Assembly (NCBI GenBank): GCA_029721435.1
Contig: CM056586.1
Location: 68,535,679-68,599,678 of the forward strand
Direction of reading: 5' to 3'
From: Gymnothorax reevesii
Lineage: Eukaryota; Chordata; Actinopteri; Anguilliformes; Muraenidae
Length of the DNA stretch: 64,000 bases
The notes beneath the pieces were generated by a model. It was not told the DNA's origin, ran no database searches, and saw nothing but the letters and a program-made list of their open reading frames with translations. Shown here in pieces: positions 47,340 to 59,499 of this stretch (positions within the stretch are counted from its first letter, which is position 1; each line of letters starts with the position of its first letter). The position numbers were made by a program, and so were the translations under genes.

Positions 47340-48960
47340 GCTATTTTCCTAATTGCGCAAAAAAACAACCGAAAAATGTAACCCACTCATAGGCCTAGTT
47401 GATAATAAAAACAAAACAGTTCTTTCAGAGATACGGACCAGTATTAAAAATGTTTGATGTCAGCGAAATTACCACTACAATCTCAAAACACTGCACTTAA
47501 CAAACACATTGTCGTTGGATGCATAGGCCTATTTTTTCCAGAGCAAGTTAAGTTCTCAGCAAGTTCAAAATTATAATTCCAAACGCAGCCTTGAGTCGAA
47601 TCTGAATAATATGATGGTCATTTGGTTTGGAAATGCATCGAATCCCTTTTTATTGCAACGTTTCTGCCTTGTCAAACATTTAAAGAAAATAAAGTGCCAG
47701 TAGAAGTAGGATTCCTTCACTGTAATGCCCAAACTCAAGGTTCTAGTGAATCAATACAAAGCGGCAGGGAATGACTGACGCCGTCCACGGACTTGTCTGT
47801 ACAGATTCAGTCGAAGTCCAATATTAATTGCAAGTCCGTTAATCTGTAGAATCCGTTCATGAAAAACTACCATCGCAAAATAGACAGCGCATAAATAACA
47901 AAACGGATAAAATCACCACCGGGGATATAAGCCCCTTCCAATGAGCCATTAAAAAAAAAAATCACTATAGCGGATTAACATCCTCAGGCAATTACATCCA
48001 CATCGCCGCTGCTATTACGCAAACTTGCAGATCAGTTCACAGCATTTTTTTTTTCTGAATGGGCTGCGCAGTTGCTCCTGTCCAAGCTTCCCAAGGTGAA
48101 TCGACAGAAATGACACATTGACCTCCGATCTGTCATTTTCTTCTGAACATCCCTTAATGCCTTCTTGACTCGCTCTACGAAATCAACGGTGGGGACACTG
48201 GACGACGCTCGGAATGAACCGACGATGCGCGTTACGCCAAGTCCCCGAATTTGTGCGAGGCGCCAAGCACCTGTGCGTGTTCTTGGATAATTGTAGGAAA
48301 GTGGTCACACGGTGGCTTCACATCTCCGAAACCACCACGACCCGAAGCGCGATCATTGAGTCCGATCGGTCGGGAAATTTGAGCTAAATCCAACCAACTG
48401 CAAAAAACAAGAAAGGCTGCGCCTCAACGAAAAGCATCGTGACAACAACGCAGCAGAGGATCAACGAACTGTCACAACGCTACAACTGACCGCCCATGTC
48501 TTTTTTTTTTCCTGCGGTCGAGGTTTTCAACCATGTCGGATCATGCAGCATGAATCACCCAAGTCATTACAGCAAATTTGAGGTTTTTGCATCCGGCGAA
48601 GAAGATGAACTCCTTTAGACACGAATACCGTGTGAAGGGAAAGCTGAAATGCAACCAGATGCTGCCAGCGCGAAATCCCCGCGGCGCCAAAAAGAAATAG
48701 AGGTACTATATCGATTATGCATCATCCCTTCTGAATTTGGTGGGCTCCGTGCTGCCATTCAACCAAGATTGATTCTTAAGTTCCACCTTACGGCCGTTTC
48801 TATTGGAGAAATTTTTATTAAAATTCTCTTTCGGGCTTTCATTGGCCATCATTGGTGTCAATGTTGGACAGGAAACTTGTACTTAGCCTCATTTGGGGAA
48901 AGAGGCGGGGCGATCTTCACAGCTGGATCCTGAAAGCGGCGCTTTCAAACAAAATTAACC
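47340..48960 (-). promoter_or_regulatory. adcy5: adcy5 5'UTR and likely CpG-rich promoter region
   Basis: CpG dinucleotides are frequent from about 47750 to 48500, most of all at 48160-48360, in contrast to the AT-rich flanks. This is where the 5'UTR and transcription start of a minus-strand gene starting at 47339 would be expected. No TATA box was found in a convincing place. Exact start sites cannot be read from sequence. ORFs at 47126-47352 (plus) are shadows of the exon, and the one at 48649-48933 has no recognisable domain. Confidence 0.45.
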
Positions 48961-49384
48961 CCTCGTGTCCTGCAGCGCGCGGCCTGTAGGCTACAGAATT
49001 GATGCATCTGTGGTGCAGGTGCCTTGACTGTCGCATTTAGTAATATCATTTACGTAGCATTACAGTGAGAGACTTTAATAGGAGAAGACAAAACAAGTGT
49101 TCTCGAGCAGTGGGAGGTACGTTTAGTTTCTCTCATGAAGTTCTCAATGGAGGACAAGCCTACTTCAGTATGTCGAAGCATGGTGCTGTCCATCATACAG
49201 TGCGATAACAATCCCATTTTCCTTATTTATCAGGTTCAAAGCAGGAGTCAATTCGGGGAATAAATACCGCCCAAGTCAGCGGTAAGAATGGGCCTGATTC
49301 ATCAACTGTTCTTGAAGAATAAATTTCTTTTTAAAAACATCTCATGCAGTTTTCAGGAATATTATGACTTTCACCAATGTTTTC

Positions 49385-50490
49385 TTATTAGGGCCCGGGT
49401 AGCCTAAGCTGCCAGGGCCCTACTGTTATCCTGCATGTTCTTCTTCTTCCGAGGAAATCCTACTTCCCATGCGCAATAAATCACCAAGCTTTGCTCAAAG
49501 GTACAGTCCCATGCCAGATTGCCTCAGCTGCAAAACAGGCCAATAGTCCTGATGGTGGCGCTTCATCAAGCCTCTAAAGTTCAAAATTTTGAAAATTCGC
49601 AACAAATCAACCATATGTGCTACAGATTCACAACTTTCACTAAAATGTAGCCCCAATACTGAAGAAACTTTTGTAGCCTACATTGAAACAAATCATGCAT
49701 TCCATCACTGTTTTTTTTTTTAAACTGTAAAAGTTATTAAACCTATCTACTCCTCAAATTTTGCTCAATTGACACCAAACTTGCTACAGAGCATCTTCGA
49801 ACTGTCATACACAAACAATCCGCACAGATTTTTGATTTCACAAAAATTGAGCCTGCAGTGCATCAAAATGTTTGACTGTAAAAAGTATTGTAAACATATA
49901 CTTGCAATCTCTTGCTAAATACATTTTCAATGTTCATTAAAAAAATGATAAAATTTTGGAGTCATGGTAGATGATGTTTAGAAAATATCAGAATTTTATC
50001 TCAAAAACTGAATTTTTTACAGAATTTTTAATTTCTCTCTCATTCGAACAATTGGAGTCAATGCAAAAATGACATTTTTAAACATCAGTTTTTCACTTAT
50101 GGAGCTTATAAATAATTATTAAAAACAAATTGCCAACATCTCCATGCTGTCTAGATGCAATTTGTGTATTTGTGGATTTTTGTCTTAATAACTGAATTTT
50201 TGACAGCCGTTTGAAATCTGCCTTTACACGCTAACAGCTGCTGTTTTGAATACAGGTGACTGGCTCTGTCAATTTGCGAAGCTACATGTGACATTTCCAT
50301 TTGCCAATGAGCTCAGTGAGATAAAGCCTAGTCACTTGTGCCAGAAATTGTGAGTTCAATCCTCAGCTGATGTAAAATGCACATTAGAGCCACCTTTTTT
50401 TCCATCGTCTTCCACTCTGCTTGTTGCTCAGAATTCTCTAATTTTGCCTAAAATTGCCCGGCCCCGACCACTGCTGCACAGCAGCTATAA
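49385..50490 (+). mobile_element. 1.1-kb fish repeat with AGGGCCCGGG hairpin end
   Basis: It begins TTATTAGGGCCCGGGTAGCC, pairing with CTGCCAGGGCCCT shortly after to give a hairpin, and continues with a TTCTTCTTCTTCCG stretch. The far end carries CCCGGCCCCGACCACTGCTG. I recognise the layout from a common unclassified teleost repeat. No ORF. Confidence 0.55.
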
Positions 50491-51430
50491 TTTAGGTTTT
50501 TTCTTGGGTAAGAACAAACTCAAAGCATACTCAAGAGCATGCTAATGCACATTTGGGCTCGTTTATTGCTTATTCTTCAATTCTGCAGTTGTATGATAAC
50601 AGTTGTCATAAGATTCAAATCACAACCATATTCGATAATATATTTTAATCACTACTTTAATTATTTTATGAAGCATCATAGTCTTTTGACCGTAACACTA
50701 CCAAACACATCAGTTCACATCAATTATATTAACTAGAAACTGTTTCTAACTCACCAATGCTATCTGAGACAGTGTTGGTTGTGCAGGATCACGTCTGAGA
50801 GCAGACGCTGGGCAGGTGAACGGGACGCAGGTGCGCACGTGGAGGTTCTGCATCAAGAAGGCACAGGCTACAGAGTTTCTAATTGTAGAATGTTTGGTCT
50901 GTACTGCCACAGTATTTTTAACACAAACCAAGCAGTTAGGTAACACTGTCTACATACATGGACTTGTTGAAGAGAAGAACACTTATTCACAAAAATAATT
51001 ACCTGAGTATACATTTTACATATTGGTGATTAAAATTTAAATCATTCTCATTCCATCATTTCAGCACAATATCTTTTTGATAAATGTACCACCAGTTGTA
51101 TCAATTCTGAAAAACTGGCTAACCCACCGACTCCTAGATATGATATCTCGAGACGGGGCTGAGGTCTGTGTCCAAATGCTTAGCTGATGACACACCAAAC
51201 ATCGCTCTGTTTCTGATAATAGCCCCAATGCCTTGCTCCAGTTTAGACAACACCAACCAAACCCATCCCATTCCAGTGGTTAGGATCTGTCTTACATGTT
51301 TTGCAATGTGTTTTTGGCCTCAGGTTTGAGCTCCACCCACTTCAGCTCACCGGTTGTGTTTCCTTATCCGTATGTAGTGTTCAGTAAACTAGTGACAGCA
51401 CCCCACACATCTCTCTATTTACTTTTTTAT

Positions 51431-51668
51431 ATACTTATCCAAAAAGGAAACTATACATTGTTTTTAGCATCAATTTATTATACATGAAATGTTTTGACAA
51501 ATGTGGAAAACATATTGAAAAGAAAGTGTAATCAATAATTCCAATATTTGTATAGTTTCTTTTTTGGAAGAGTATATTTCAATATGTTTTCCGCATTTGT
51601 CGAAACATTTCATGTATAATAAATTGATGCTAAAAACAGTGTATAGTTTCTTTTTTGGATGAGTATAT
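51431..51668. mobile_element. long-hairpin MITE
   Basis: The arm 51431-51520 (ATACTTATCCAAAAAGGAAA ... CATATTGAAA) is the reverse complement of 51577-51668 with few mismatches over about 90 bp, with a spacer near 56 bp. The spacer ends with another copy of the terminal motif (TATAGTTTCTTTTTTGGA), so the right terminus is duplicated. TA-rich flanks suggest a Tc1/mariner-type MITE, but this is not certain. The transcript would fold into a long stem. Confidence 0.85.
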
Positions 51669-52037
51669 ATACATTAGCGAGGTTACTAAATATGACAGTT
51701 TGCTTTTTGTTTATTCCTGCAGCTGTAGGCTGCCTCCTCTTCAGAACTACTGAAGCTCTCTTTGGGGAGTGCAATATATTGTACTAAATTGCATTTATTT
51801 GGCAGCCAAATGCAAGTGTCTAGAATTGGGTCACAGAAACAGTGACTCAAAAGAATAGAGAATGTAATGTCGTATAAATCGGGGTTCCCAAACTCGGTCA
51901 TGGGGACCAACTGTGTCCTCTGATGTTTGTTCCAGCGATAATTTCACTCCCACAATTTTATGCTTAGTTCCCACTGTCGCGCGCTCCGTTACGAAAGCCA
52001 CTATTGGCCATTCATAGCTGGTCGTGGAACTTCACTG

Positions 52038-52141
52038 AAGCTGCCTTCACACCGGACGCGAAACGAATTTTTCGCACGACAGATTACATTCAAAGTCAAT
52101 GCAAAGATTGGATTATTCGCGTCCTGTGTGAAAGCAGCTTT
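52038..52141. mobile_element. short MITE with CTTCACACCGGACGCG ends, copy 2
   Basis: AAGCTGCCTTCACACCGGAC at the left is mirrored by the right end CGCGTCCTGTGTGAAAGCAG. The centre (TTTTTCGCACGACAGATTAC) matches the copy at 27511-27635. Confidence 0.8.
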
Positions 52142-52393
52142 AAAGGGCATCTGAAGTTGATTCCCATTGTTTTTGTTTATCGGCCGATCAGCGAGCCGCA
52201 CCGGCGCAAACGAACCGAAATAGAAGGATTATCTACCCATGTACACAAAACATTGGTTTATAAATGAAATTGATCATGTGACAATGCAAGATGTTTACAA
52301 AAGCAAGTGATTTGTTTGTAAACATTGATGGATTTGTTTGTAAACATTGGACGTTCAACGTCCCGTCTGAGAATCGACTCAGATGCCCTTTAA
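52140..52393. mobile_element. MITE with TTAAAGGGCATCTGA ends
   Basis: TTAAAGGGCATCTGA at the left is mirrored exactly at the right by TCAGATGCCCTTTAA. It abuts the preceding MITE with a shared base or two. An internal GATTTGTTTGTAAACATTG is tandemly duplicated near 52309-52350. Confidence 0.8.
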
Positions 52394-53067
52394 TGAGTTG
52401 CCAGTTATTCCTACTTACATTATGAATACCCATGTGAATTGTTTTCACTTTTAAGCCATATTATGTCAGGAATGGCAATTCTGACTATTGCTGAAGTGCT
52501 GGAGAGCTGCATAATTAAATTGTACCATTTTACATATTATTTTATTGCAAAGAAAAAGAGGAGAACTGTCAGTCTTGAAATTGTAGAATCAATTCACTTT
52601 TAATTGTTGAAAATATGGGCATGTGGTCACTAAAACTAACCATTTATTAGGTAAGTAAGATTTCAAAGACAAGCAAATTATTTTCAAGCCAATTATTATT
52701 TTTGGTGTTATTTTTGTAGCTGGTTTCAGGAAAACCACTTGTAAAGAACTTAAATACCTGTGTTCAGAAGCCTAATTAGCAGCATAGTAATTCACCACAG
52801 TCTCGATTTCGACATTTAAAACGTATTGCCACCTTGGCTTGGCTTCCTAACCAGGAATGTCACAATTTTTTGCTTTTAAACATCATGGAATGCATGGCCA
52901 TTTTTGTCAGTGGTTGAAGAGAGTGAAACGTCTCTCTGGCCCGAAAATCAATGATTTTTAAAAAAAAATTACATCTTATTAGAGTCAACTCTGGGATTGT
53001 AATTGTGTTTGGAACGAAAATCAGCAAACACAGAGGGTCCCCGGACTGAGTTTGGGAATCCCTGTAC

Positions 53068-54206
53068 TAGATGGTTGGCAATTACGGAAGCCGGAAAAAC
53101 AAATGGAAACAAGCGCTACAGAGCAAGTTTTTTACTCAAATTGGATGGGGGCTCCAGGTCAGGCGCTCGGTTCTCAGTAGATTTTCACGAGGTCATTTGG
53201 TATTTTTAACTTCTCCCAATTTAATCAATTTCAGTGTGTGATTTCTTTGTGAGCACACCGTAGATATTTCTGTGGTGCACACGGCACTGCAGTCTCGTGG
53301 CCTTTCATGGAGACTAGCGAGGTGTTTACCCGTGCTAAGTAGTAGCTATCAACGGTCATGCGCTTCTAAGTTACAAAGACAATGGGATTCATCCTTATAA
53401 CTCAAAGGTGGGAACAAGAGTGTGGATCACAAACGTCATGCATCTGACGCTTTTCTAAGGACCCAGCTCAGGTATACATATAAGGAAAATAAAGCTTTCA
53501 AACTTCTTTTGAGCAAGGGATAGGGCGCCCCCTGCTGGTCTAATAACACAAATTCTAGGCCTCTTTTTCCAATGAGTCCGCAATCTCGTTTCTCCAATAA
53601 CTCCATCAAGTTAAACATTTTTGGATGTATCTTGGCCACCTTGTGTTTTGGAAACAAAACGGTCATCCGAATATTAGAGTGGATACGTAGCAGATTAAAT
53701 ATTTGGATTTTTTTTTTTTTTTTGCTTGCGTTCAGCCTCTCCCTGGTGTCATAAGAAAAAAATGCTCAATGAAATGCCTACCTAAGTCAATCTTTCATGG
53801 ACAAGTGAGATGAGAAATAAACAAATGGTCTTGTAAATAAGTGTTTGGTTTTTTGCTTGAGAGACTTGAAGCCGTTTTTGTGAGGTTTTTCACGTAAAAA
53901 AAAAAAAAAACCCCAAGTGTCCTAAGGAAAACTAACACAATGAAACGGCGACCTAAAGTCAATGTATTCCAGAAAACAAGCGAGAGATGAAAAAAACAAA
54001 TAAGCACATTAATCAGTCTCCTCCTCAATCTGCTGATCATGTGATCTTTTTTTTTTTTTTACAAATTGCCTATATATTTATGGGCAATTACATAAATTAT
54101 TGAAATAAAAAAATTAAGAGGTTTCACCATTAGCCATAATGTTCACAAGTAGAATCCACAAAAGTACAAGGTTGTGGAACCCTTAATCTTTTCCAGAGAA
54201 GTCATA
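53068..54206. other. intergenic, no gene recognised
   Basis: Poly-T/poly-A runs at about 53709, 53897 and 54048. A GCGCCCCCTGCTGGTC block near 53525 is common in fish repeats. Nothing with coding evidence. Confidence 0.45.
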
Positions 54207-55430
54207 CACCAATCAGCTAAAACATTATAACCACCTGCCTCATATGTTGTTAGCCCTCTGTGTGCTGCCAAAAAAAGCTCCATCAAAGTGACATCCACAT
54301 GAGAGCACGGACCCAGCAGAACATTTCCCAGGGCATCGAACTCCCATCACCGGCTGGTAAGCATCCCACAGCACATCCTGCTGCCGTCTCTTCCTCTGAT
54401 AAACGGCACAAATACACTGCCCGGCCAAAAAAAAAAGTTTCCGTTTGGAAATTAATAAACAAATTGTATGATTGGATCATTCTTGCAGTAATTAATATGT
54501 TTCAGCTGGCAATAATCATTTTAACCCTGACTGATGAAGCGCGTCGCTACTCATTTCTTCAAAAATCATGTCGGAAGACACAACCCTTAATGGTGGAAAA
54601 GATGTTACAGTATTTCAGAACGGGCAAGTTATTGGCCTGTATTTAGCAAAGAAAACCATGAATGACAAAAACAAGTATGAGGAATCAATTTCACAAACAA
54701 ATTTGCCACCATAAAGTCCTGACCTTAAACACATTAAAAGTTACTGGGATGTGCTCAAGAAAGACCACCGAGTGGTTCAACCATTCTGTCGAGAAGACAA
54801 GATCTCGGCCAAAAATTATGGCATTTCTGATTGAAAATAAATGTTCTGGGACTGCATATGGTTGTGAAAACAATTACAGGACGAATATGCACTGTAATCA
54901 AAGCAACAGGGGTTCCAACTAAATATTTGAGTATGCAACTTTTTTTTTTGGCCAGGCAGTGTATATCTGGCCAGAATATGGAAAAGTGATGTGAAAGAAA
55001 ACGGGCCCCTTTGGACTGGGCGACCTTTGTCCAGTTATGGGCTCATGTGCCTATTTTATGCAGTTTCAGCGGTGGACTGGGGTCCTGCTGCACAGCTGTG
55101 TTCTCAGCCGAGAGCCTCTCGCTGTTTGTTATGATACATTCCTCTCGTAACCATCATCAAAACATTCTGTGACTCGAGCCACAAAAGCCTTTCTGGCGGT
55201 TTGGTCCAGACAGCATATCCTCTGTTGTCCACCCATGTTGATGAGCCTTGGGCACCAAGCATCCTGTTGCTGGTTTGTGATTGGTCTCTTCTCAGATCGC
55301 TGTCGATTTGCACTCACCACTGCTGGGATAGAGCACAAGCCTTGCCGCTTCAGAAATACTCTGACCCAGTCGTCAAGCCTTTGGATAGAAACGAAATAAC
55401 AATTTGGCCATTGTCAAATTCACTCAGGTA
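54207..55430 (-). mobile_element. outer Tc1 element, truncated, split by an inner one
   Basis: It starts beside TA with CACCAATCAGCTAAAACATT. Read in complement, the body matches a common fish Tc1 transposase: plus-strand blocks GTGACATCCACATGAGAGCA, GAACATTTCCCAGGGCATCG, GATGAGCCTTGGGCACCAAG and AATACTCTGACCCAGTCGTC. The right inverted repeat is missing, so the element is 3'-truncated at about 55430 on this strand. Short minus ORFs at 55104-55338 are fragments of the transposase in different frames. Confidence 0.75.
54415..54961 (+). mobile_element. inner Tc1-like deletion derivative, 547 bp
   Basis: Ends CACTGCCCGGCCAAAAAA and TTTTTTGGCCAGGCAGTG are inverted and sit between TA dinucleotides (54413-54414, 54962-54963). 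The plus strand has a remnant of the transposase C-terminus (PDLKHIKSYWDVLKKDH), where the usual PIENLW catalytic Glu is replaced by Lys. The element interrupts the outer Tc1 cleanly: outer sequence resumes at TATCTGGCCAG. Confidence 0.85.
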
Positions 55431-55759
55431 CCATTTACCCTGGATCCAACCTGTCAATGATAAGACTGTAGTACCCACTCTTTGTTCGTTATATATGGCT
55501 GGAATCACAAACTCTAGCCCTGAATGGCCACAGTTTTTAGGGTTTTGAGGATTTTAAATCAATCAGCTATTAAGTCAGGCTTCAGAAACACAGTTTACAG
55601 GCTCCTCACCTGATGACTAAGTAAATGCACTTAAAGGAGCTGCATCACAATTACTGCACATGCTCACAGCTTTGGACAAAGTAAATCTGCAAGTAAAGAT
55701 CCATAAGATATTTTTCTTCTTTCGTGATTATAATTGGGGTTCAATATGTCAACTGTGGA

Positions 55760-56075
55760 GGAATTTCAGCCCACTGCCCACTCACTGTCCTGCCACAGTA
55801 TTGCGATGGAGTTGAAGTCAATGCTTGGATTAACCCACTCAAATCTTAATTTTATTTCCTTCTTTTGAGCCACCCAGAGGTGAAATTGCTCTTGGGTTTT
55901 GGATCATTGTCTTACTGCATAACCACATCGTATCTAAGCTTTAGATGATTGACTGCTGCCAGAACTTTGTTCTTTAGAATTCTGGTGGAGAAGAATTTAT
56001 GGTTCAGCTGCCTTGGCCCTGAAGCAGGAGATCATCCCCACACAGTCCCACAACCATACCATAGACTGTTGGGAC
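55760..56075 (-). mobile_element. Tc1 transposase remnant
   Basis: Plus-strand blocks CTGTGGAGGAATTTCAGCCC, TTGAGCCACCCAGAGGTGAA, TTTTGGATCATTGTCTTACT and GGCCCTGAAGCAGGAGATCA are the complement of the central part of a common fish Tc1 transposase. Ends are not delimited and the frame is broken. Confidence 0.6.
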
Positions 56076-57015
56076 GACATTATTATCAGGGAATGCAGGT
56101 TTGGCTGTAGTCCAAACCTAACAGCACCAGTATCTTCAGGAAAGTTCCTATTTCAACTCCTCAAGTTTTCTCCAGTTCATGTGGGTTGTTTCGCGACTTA
56201 ACAGATGAGTTTGCGATATAGTCTTGAAGGAATTTTGGTAGGATGGACGCTCAGATTCATCCTCTGAGTGGGGATTCCCCAATTTTTGCCAAGGGTTGTA
56301 TGCAGTTCAGATATATTCCCTCTTTGATTAGATTACAAGAGTCTCATTTCCTGCATGTCACAGATAAAATGTGGCATACATTTTACATAAATTTGCCAAA
56401 TTACATCTTCATCAGAAAAAGTCCTTTGCATCTAGACTGGAAAGCTTATTCAGTGACTATACCCATAAAGAAGTCCCATAAATAAGCAGGTTATTTGAAG
56501 ATATTTGAAAAAAACGGCTCACAGAGAATCATTAAGATGAGCCATTTATTGTGTTAATGTATTTAAACCTTGTAATTATCCTTCCTGTGCAGAAATGGAT
56601 GAGCAGCAACATTAAATCAAAAATATTTAAGGAATTGTGAACTGCTGTCCGATTCAATGACTACATCCAGTGTGGTGTGAAAAAGTATTTGTCGTCCTCT
56701 TGATTTCTTCTTTTTGCAAATTTCTCACACTTGAAGGTTTCAGATCATTCAACAAATTTTATTACCTGACTGAGATCACCCAAGTTGACGCAAAAATGCA
56801 GTTTTTAAATAATTTCATTTTTTGAGGAAAAAAACCTATCCAGCCCTACCTGGCCTTATGCAAAAAAAGTAATCGGCTCCAAAGTAACTGAATTAACCAA
56901 TTTAATCGATAATTCCATTCAATTTCACAAGACACACCCAGGTATGATCAGCCCTGTTGAATCTAAATATCACTTAAATATAACCAGTCTGGCAATACGA
57001 TTCAGGCAAAAAACG

Positions 57016-57680
57016 CAGCACGATTCCTCGATCTAAAGGTTTTAAAGAACAGATGAGAAAAAGGTAGACATTGTCTGGAAAGCCATTCCTAAGGCTCAGG
57101 GACTCCTGCCGACCAGGGCCAGAGCCATTATCAACTAATAGAAAAAACTTGAAACAGTGGTGAACCTTCACAGGAGCTAGCCTACCAAACACCTCCAGGA
57201 CTGCATCAACTACTCATCCAGGTCACAAAAGACCCAAAACAGCGAAAAAAAAAAAAACTACAGGCTTCACGTGCCACAGTTAAGGCCCGTTTTCATGATT
57301 TCACACAGTAAGAAAGAGAGTGGGCAAAAATGGCATCCATGGTAGAGCTGCGTGGCTAAAACCACAGCTGACAAAAAAAGAACACTGGGCTCTTCTTACA
57401 TTTGCCAAAAAACATCTTTATAACTCCTGTGACTATTGGGATAATATTAGATGCACTCATGATAACAAAAGATGGTTCTGGAGTAGCTTAGCCAATGGCC
57501 TGAATTGACTCCAATTGAGATGCAGTGGCATGACTTTAAACAGGCAGTTCAAGCTCGAAAATTCTCCAGTACAGCTAAATTAAAACAATTCTGCAAAAAG
57601 TCTGGCATCAAGGCCTTGGGGAAACTTTTCTTCCACATGGGTTCTGAAAAACTCTTTACCATCAATAAATTAACTGATCT
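57016..57680 (+). pseudogene. Tc1 transposase, internally deleted
   Basis: The usual MPRSKE start is changed (ACG in place of ATG). Blocks seen are an early region with KAIPKAQGLLPTRARAI-like helix-turn-helix remains, FAKKHL-x-NSCDYWDN before the first catalytic Asp, and then, after a deletion, PELTPIEMQWHDFKQAVQAR, which keeps the final catalytic Glu. The first two Asp regions are largely lost. It has stops and frame changes. Confidence 0.7.
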
Positions 57681-57766
57681 CTAAAAAGGAACATTTTGCG
57701 TTTACGCATACCGTCTTGGTTCTACATTAAAATTAGCTTGATGATCTGAAGCGTCTAAATATAATA

Positions 57767-59351
57767 CAACACCAATTCCGAAATAGTTGGGACAAAGTGT
57801 AAATTGTAAATGAAATCAAAACGCAATGACTTTCAAATCACACCAGACAGTATTTTATTCACAATAGAACATAGATAACACAGCAAATGTTGAAACTGAG
57901 AAATTTTACTATCCACAAAATTAGCTCATTTCAAATTTGATGGCTGCTACAGGTCTCAAAAAAGTTGGGAACAGGGGCCCCTTTACCATGGTGTAGCATC
58001 CCCTCTTCTTTTTCACACGAGGCGTCTAGGCATTGAGGAGACAAGTTTCTTGAGTTTAGCCATTGGAATTTGATCCCACTCTTGTTTAACACAAGCTTCC
58101 AGCTGCTGGAGAGCTTTGGGTCTCCTTTGACGGACTTTTTGTTTAATTATGTGCTAAATGTTCTCAATCGGTGAAAGATCAGGACTGCAGACAGGCCAGT
58201 TCAGCACACGGACTCTTCTACTACGAAGACATGCTATTGTGTTAGCTGCAGTATGTGGTTTTGCATTGTCCTGCTAAAATACACAAGGCCTTCCCGGGAA
58301 TAGATGTCATCTGTAGGGGATCATATGTTGCTCTAAAACCTCTGTATACCTTTCAGCATTCATGGTGCTTTTTAAAACTTGCAAGTGTCCCACACCATAT
58401 GCACTATAGTATCCCAATACCATCAGAGGTGCTGGCTTTTGAACTGAGTGCTGATAACAGGAGGGGTGGTCTTTCTCCTCTTTAGCCTGGAGGACACAAC
58501 GCCCATGATTTCTAACAAGAATGTCAAATTTGGACTCGTCTGACAACAGGACACTTTGCTACACTCCATTTCAAATGAGCCTTGGCCCACAGAACATGGC
58601 GGCGCTTCTGGATCATGCTGAACAATGGCTTCATTTTTGCTTGATAGAGTTTTAGGTGGCATCTGTGGATGGCACGGTGGACTGTGTTAACCGACAGTGG
58701 TTTCGTGAAGTTTTCCTGGGCCCATTTAGTAATGTCAAAGACAGAATCATGCCGGTGAGTGATGCAGTGGCGTCTGAGGGCCCGAAGATCACAGGCATCC
58801 AGTAAAGGTCTTCGGCCTTGTCCCTTAAGCAGAGATTTTTCCAGTTTCTCTGAATCTTTTGATGATGTTATGCACCATTGATGATGAGACCTTCAAAGCC
58901 TTTGCAATTTGACGTTGAGGTACATTGTTTTTTAAGTATTACACAATTTTTTTACGCAATCCTTCACAGGTTGGAGAGCCTCTGGCCATCTTTACTTCTG
59001 AGAGACTCAGCCTCTCTAAGACATCCCTTTTATAGCCAATCATGTTACGCACCTGATTCCAGTTAACTTAAGTACTGGCTAAATGTTCTTTCAGCAGATT
59101 CTGTTATATATTAATTGCTTTTTCAGCCCATTTTTTGCTGTGTCCCAATGTCTTTCAGACCTTTTGCAGCCAGAAAATTAGAAATAAGCTCATTTTGTGG
59201 ATACAGATGTAAACTGTCTCAGTTTCTAAATTTGAAACGTTATTCATATTCTATTGTTAATAACATATTGGCTCATGTGATCTCAAAGTCATTGCATTTT
59301 GATTTTATCCACAATTCACACTTCGTCCCAACTATTTTGGAATTGGGGTTG
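57767..59351 (-). mobile_element. inner Tc1-type element with CAACACCAATTCC ends
   Basis: The left end CAACACCAATTCCGAAATAG is mirrored by TATTTTGGAATTGGGGTTG at the right. TA lies at the left junction (57765-57766); the right TA has mutated. The body, read in complement, is a common fish Tc1-type transposase gene. Confidence 0.85.
57985..58989 (-). pseudogene. Tc1-type transposase, stops and frameshifts
   Basis: A start MARGSPTCEGLRKKIV at 58989 is followed almost at once by a TAA. Further on are a helix-turn-helix remnant (NNVPQRQIAKA), then CHLKLYQAKMKP and KRRHVLWAKAHLKWSV; the reading changes frame near 58550 and again downstream, and ends with KLKKLVSSMPRRLV before a stop. Inactive. 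Confidence 0.8.
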
Positions 59352-59499
59352 AACAAAAATTTTTAAAAATTGGGAGGGAGGCAAATATTTTTCACAGCAC
59401 TGTACATGTCTAACAGTTATATACAATAACTGTCAAAAACAAAAGATTTCATGATTCATGGGGTGGAAACGGATGACAAAAATAATACAACAAACCAAG

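Larger units (their letters stand above)
51886..53067. mobile_element. hAT-like element with GGTTCCCAAACTC ends
   Basis: The left end GGGGTTCCCAAACTCGGTCA is answered at the right by GACTGAGTTTGGGAATCCC, with GGGGACC conserved further in. These termini resemble the CAGGGGTTCCCAAA ends of hAT elements. A target duplication is not clear. Two smaller MITEs sit inside (52038-52141 and 52140-52393). No transposase ORF was found. Confidence 0.55.
56668..59402 (+). mobile_element. outer Tc1 element split by an inner Tc1
   Basis: The left end CAGTGTGGTGTGAAAAAGTA and the right end TATTTTTCACAGCACTG (TA at 59403) are an inverted pair. The right end lies beyond the inner insertion at 57767-59351, so the outer copy is about 1.15 kb without it. 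On the plus strand a decayed transposase is readable from about 57016. Confidence 0.85.

Noticed and set aside
54260..54646. 128-codon plus-strand ORF
   Set aside because: Crosses the junction between the outer and inner Tc1 elements, so it is a chance fusion frame.
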